This document shows positions 63,976 to 64,000 of a stretch of DNA of 64,000 bases, in pieces. Under the pieces are notes generated by a model. It was not told where the DNA came from. It did no database searches and saw nothing but the letters and a program-made list of their open reading frames with translations. Within the stretch, counting starts at the first letter, position 1. Each line of letters starts with the position of its first letter. Origin of the DNA: Paenibacillus sp. HWE-109 (GTDB lineage: Bacteria > Bacillota > Bacilli > Paenibacillales > NBRC-103111); assembly GCF_022163125.1 (NCBI RefSeq), contig NZ_CP091881.1, positions 558,001 through 622,000 on the forward strand, in the 5' to 3' direction. The translations under genes and the position numbers were made by a program.

Positions 63976-64000
63976 TACCTTCATCTAATAGATGAGGGTA
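63976..64000 (+). terminator. Hairpin at the window edge
   Basis: TACCTTCATC-TAATA-GATGAGGGTA forms a stem after the last gene. The window ends before any T run could be seen. Confidence 0.4.

Overview
The window looks like chromosomal DNA of a Paenibacillus-type spore-forming Firmicute. This rests on an uninterrupted sporulation sigma factor gene (sigK), strong AGGAGG-type ribosome sites with many GTG/TTG starts, and several YesM/YesN-type kinase and AraC-regulator pairs sitting beside sugar-binding lipoproteins. A levansucrase/endolevanase pair like that of Bacillus subtilis also fits. No rRNA, tRNA, CRISPR array, prophage or replication origin was seen.

Left part (1-19.9 kb). An AraC-type regulator cut by the window edge is followed by a two-gene oxidoreductase operon divergent from its likely AraC regulator. 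Then come a glycosyltransferase, VanW, a DUF2238 membrane protein and a lactonase. Next are a MATE exporter, a MarR-MFS efflux operon and a lone LytTR regulator carrying a perfect cre site, then an AgrC/CitA-like kinase and a metallo-hydrolase. Last come a MarR/NmrA-reductase unit and a TetR/ketopantoate-reductase-like pair. Perfect palindromic operators can be seen for both MarR genes and the TetR gene.

Repeat loci (8.7-9.2 and 20.0-21.65 kb). Two unnamed intergenic repeat families lie side by side at both places. At the second locus one forms 51-bp tandem copies and the other forms four ~320-bp tandem units. Each ~320-bp unit has 10-bp inverted arms 120 bp apart and a terminator-like hairpin.

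Middle (21.7-32.5 kb). An OmpR-type two-component pair, sigK, a truncated ABC ATPase, and a complete sugar-uptake locus (response regulator, sensor kinase, binding lipoprotein, two permeases).

Decay and immunity island (32.5-49.2 kb). Three damaged IS110 copies, a relic of a second IS110 type and an IS6 relic surround a run of genes that look like orphan immunity proteins of polymorphic toxin systems: two TPR-Imm51 paralogues, an ankyrin protein, a SUKH/SMI1 protein, a cysteine-rich protein and several unnamed small proteins. Frameshifted genes and possible toxin tails lie between them. No intact toxin is present.

Levan region (49.5-64 kb). Two kinase/regulator/binding-lipoprotein sets without permeases flank levansucrase (sacB), an endolevanase (levB-like), a GH32 relic and a Gfo/Idh/MocA dehydrogenase. 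A reasonable reading is that the lipoproteins present extracellular sugars to the kinases, which then control fructan or other glycan genes. That link is inferred from position only.
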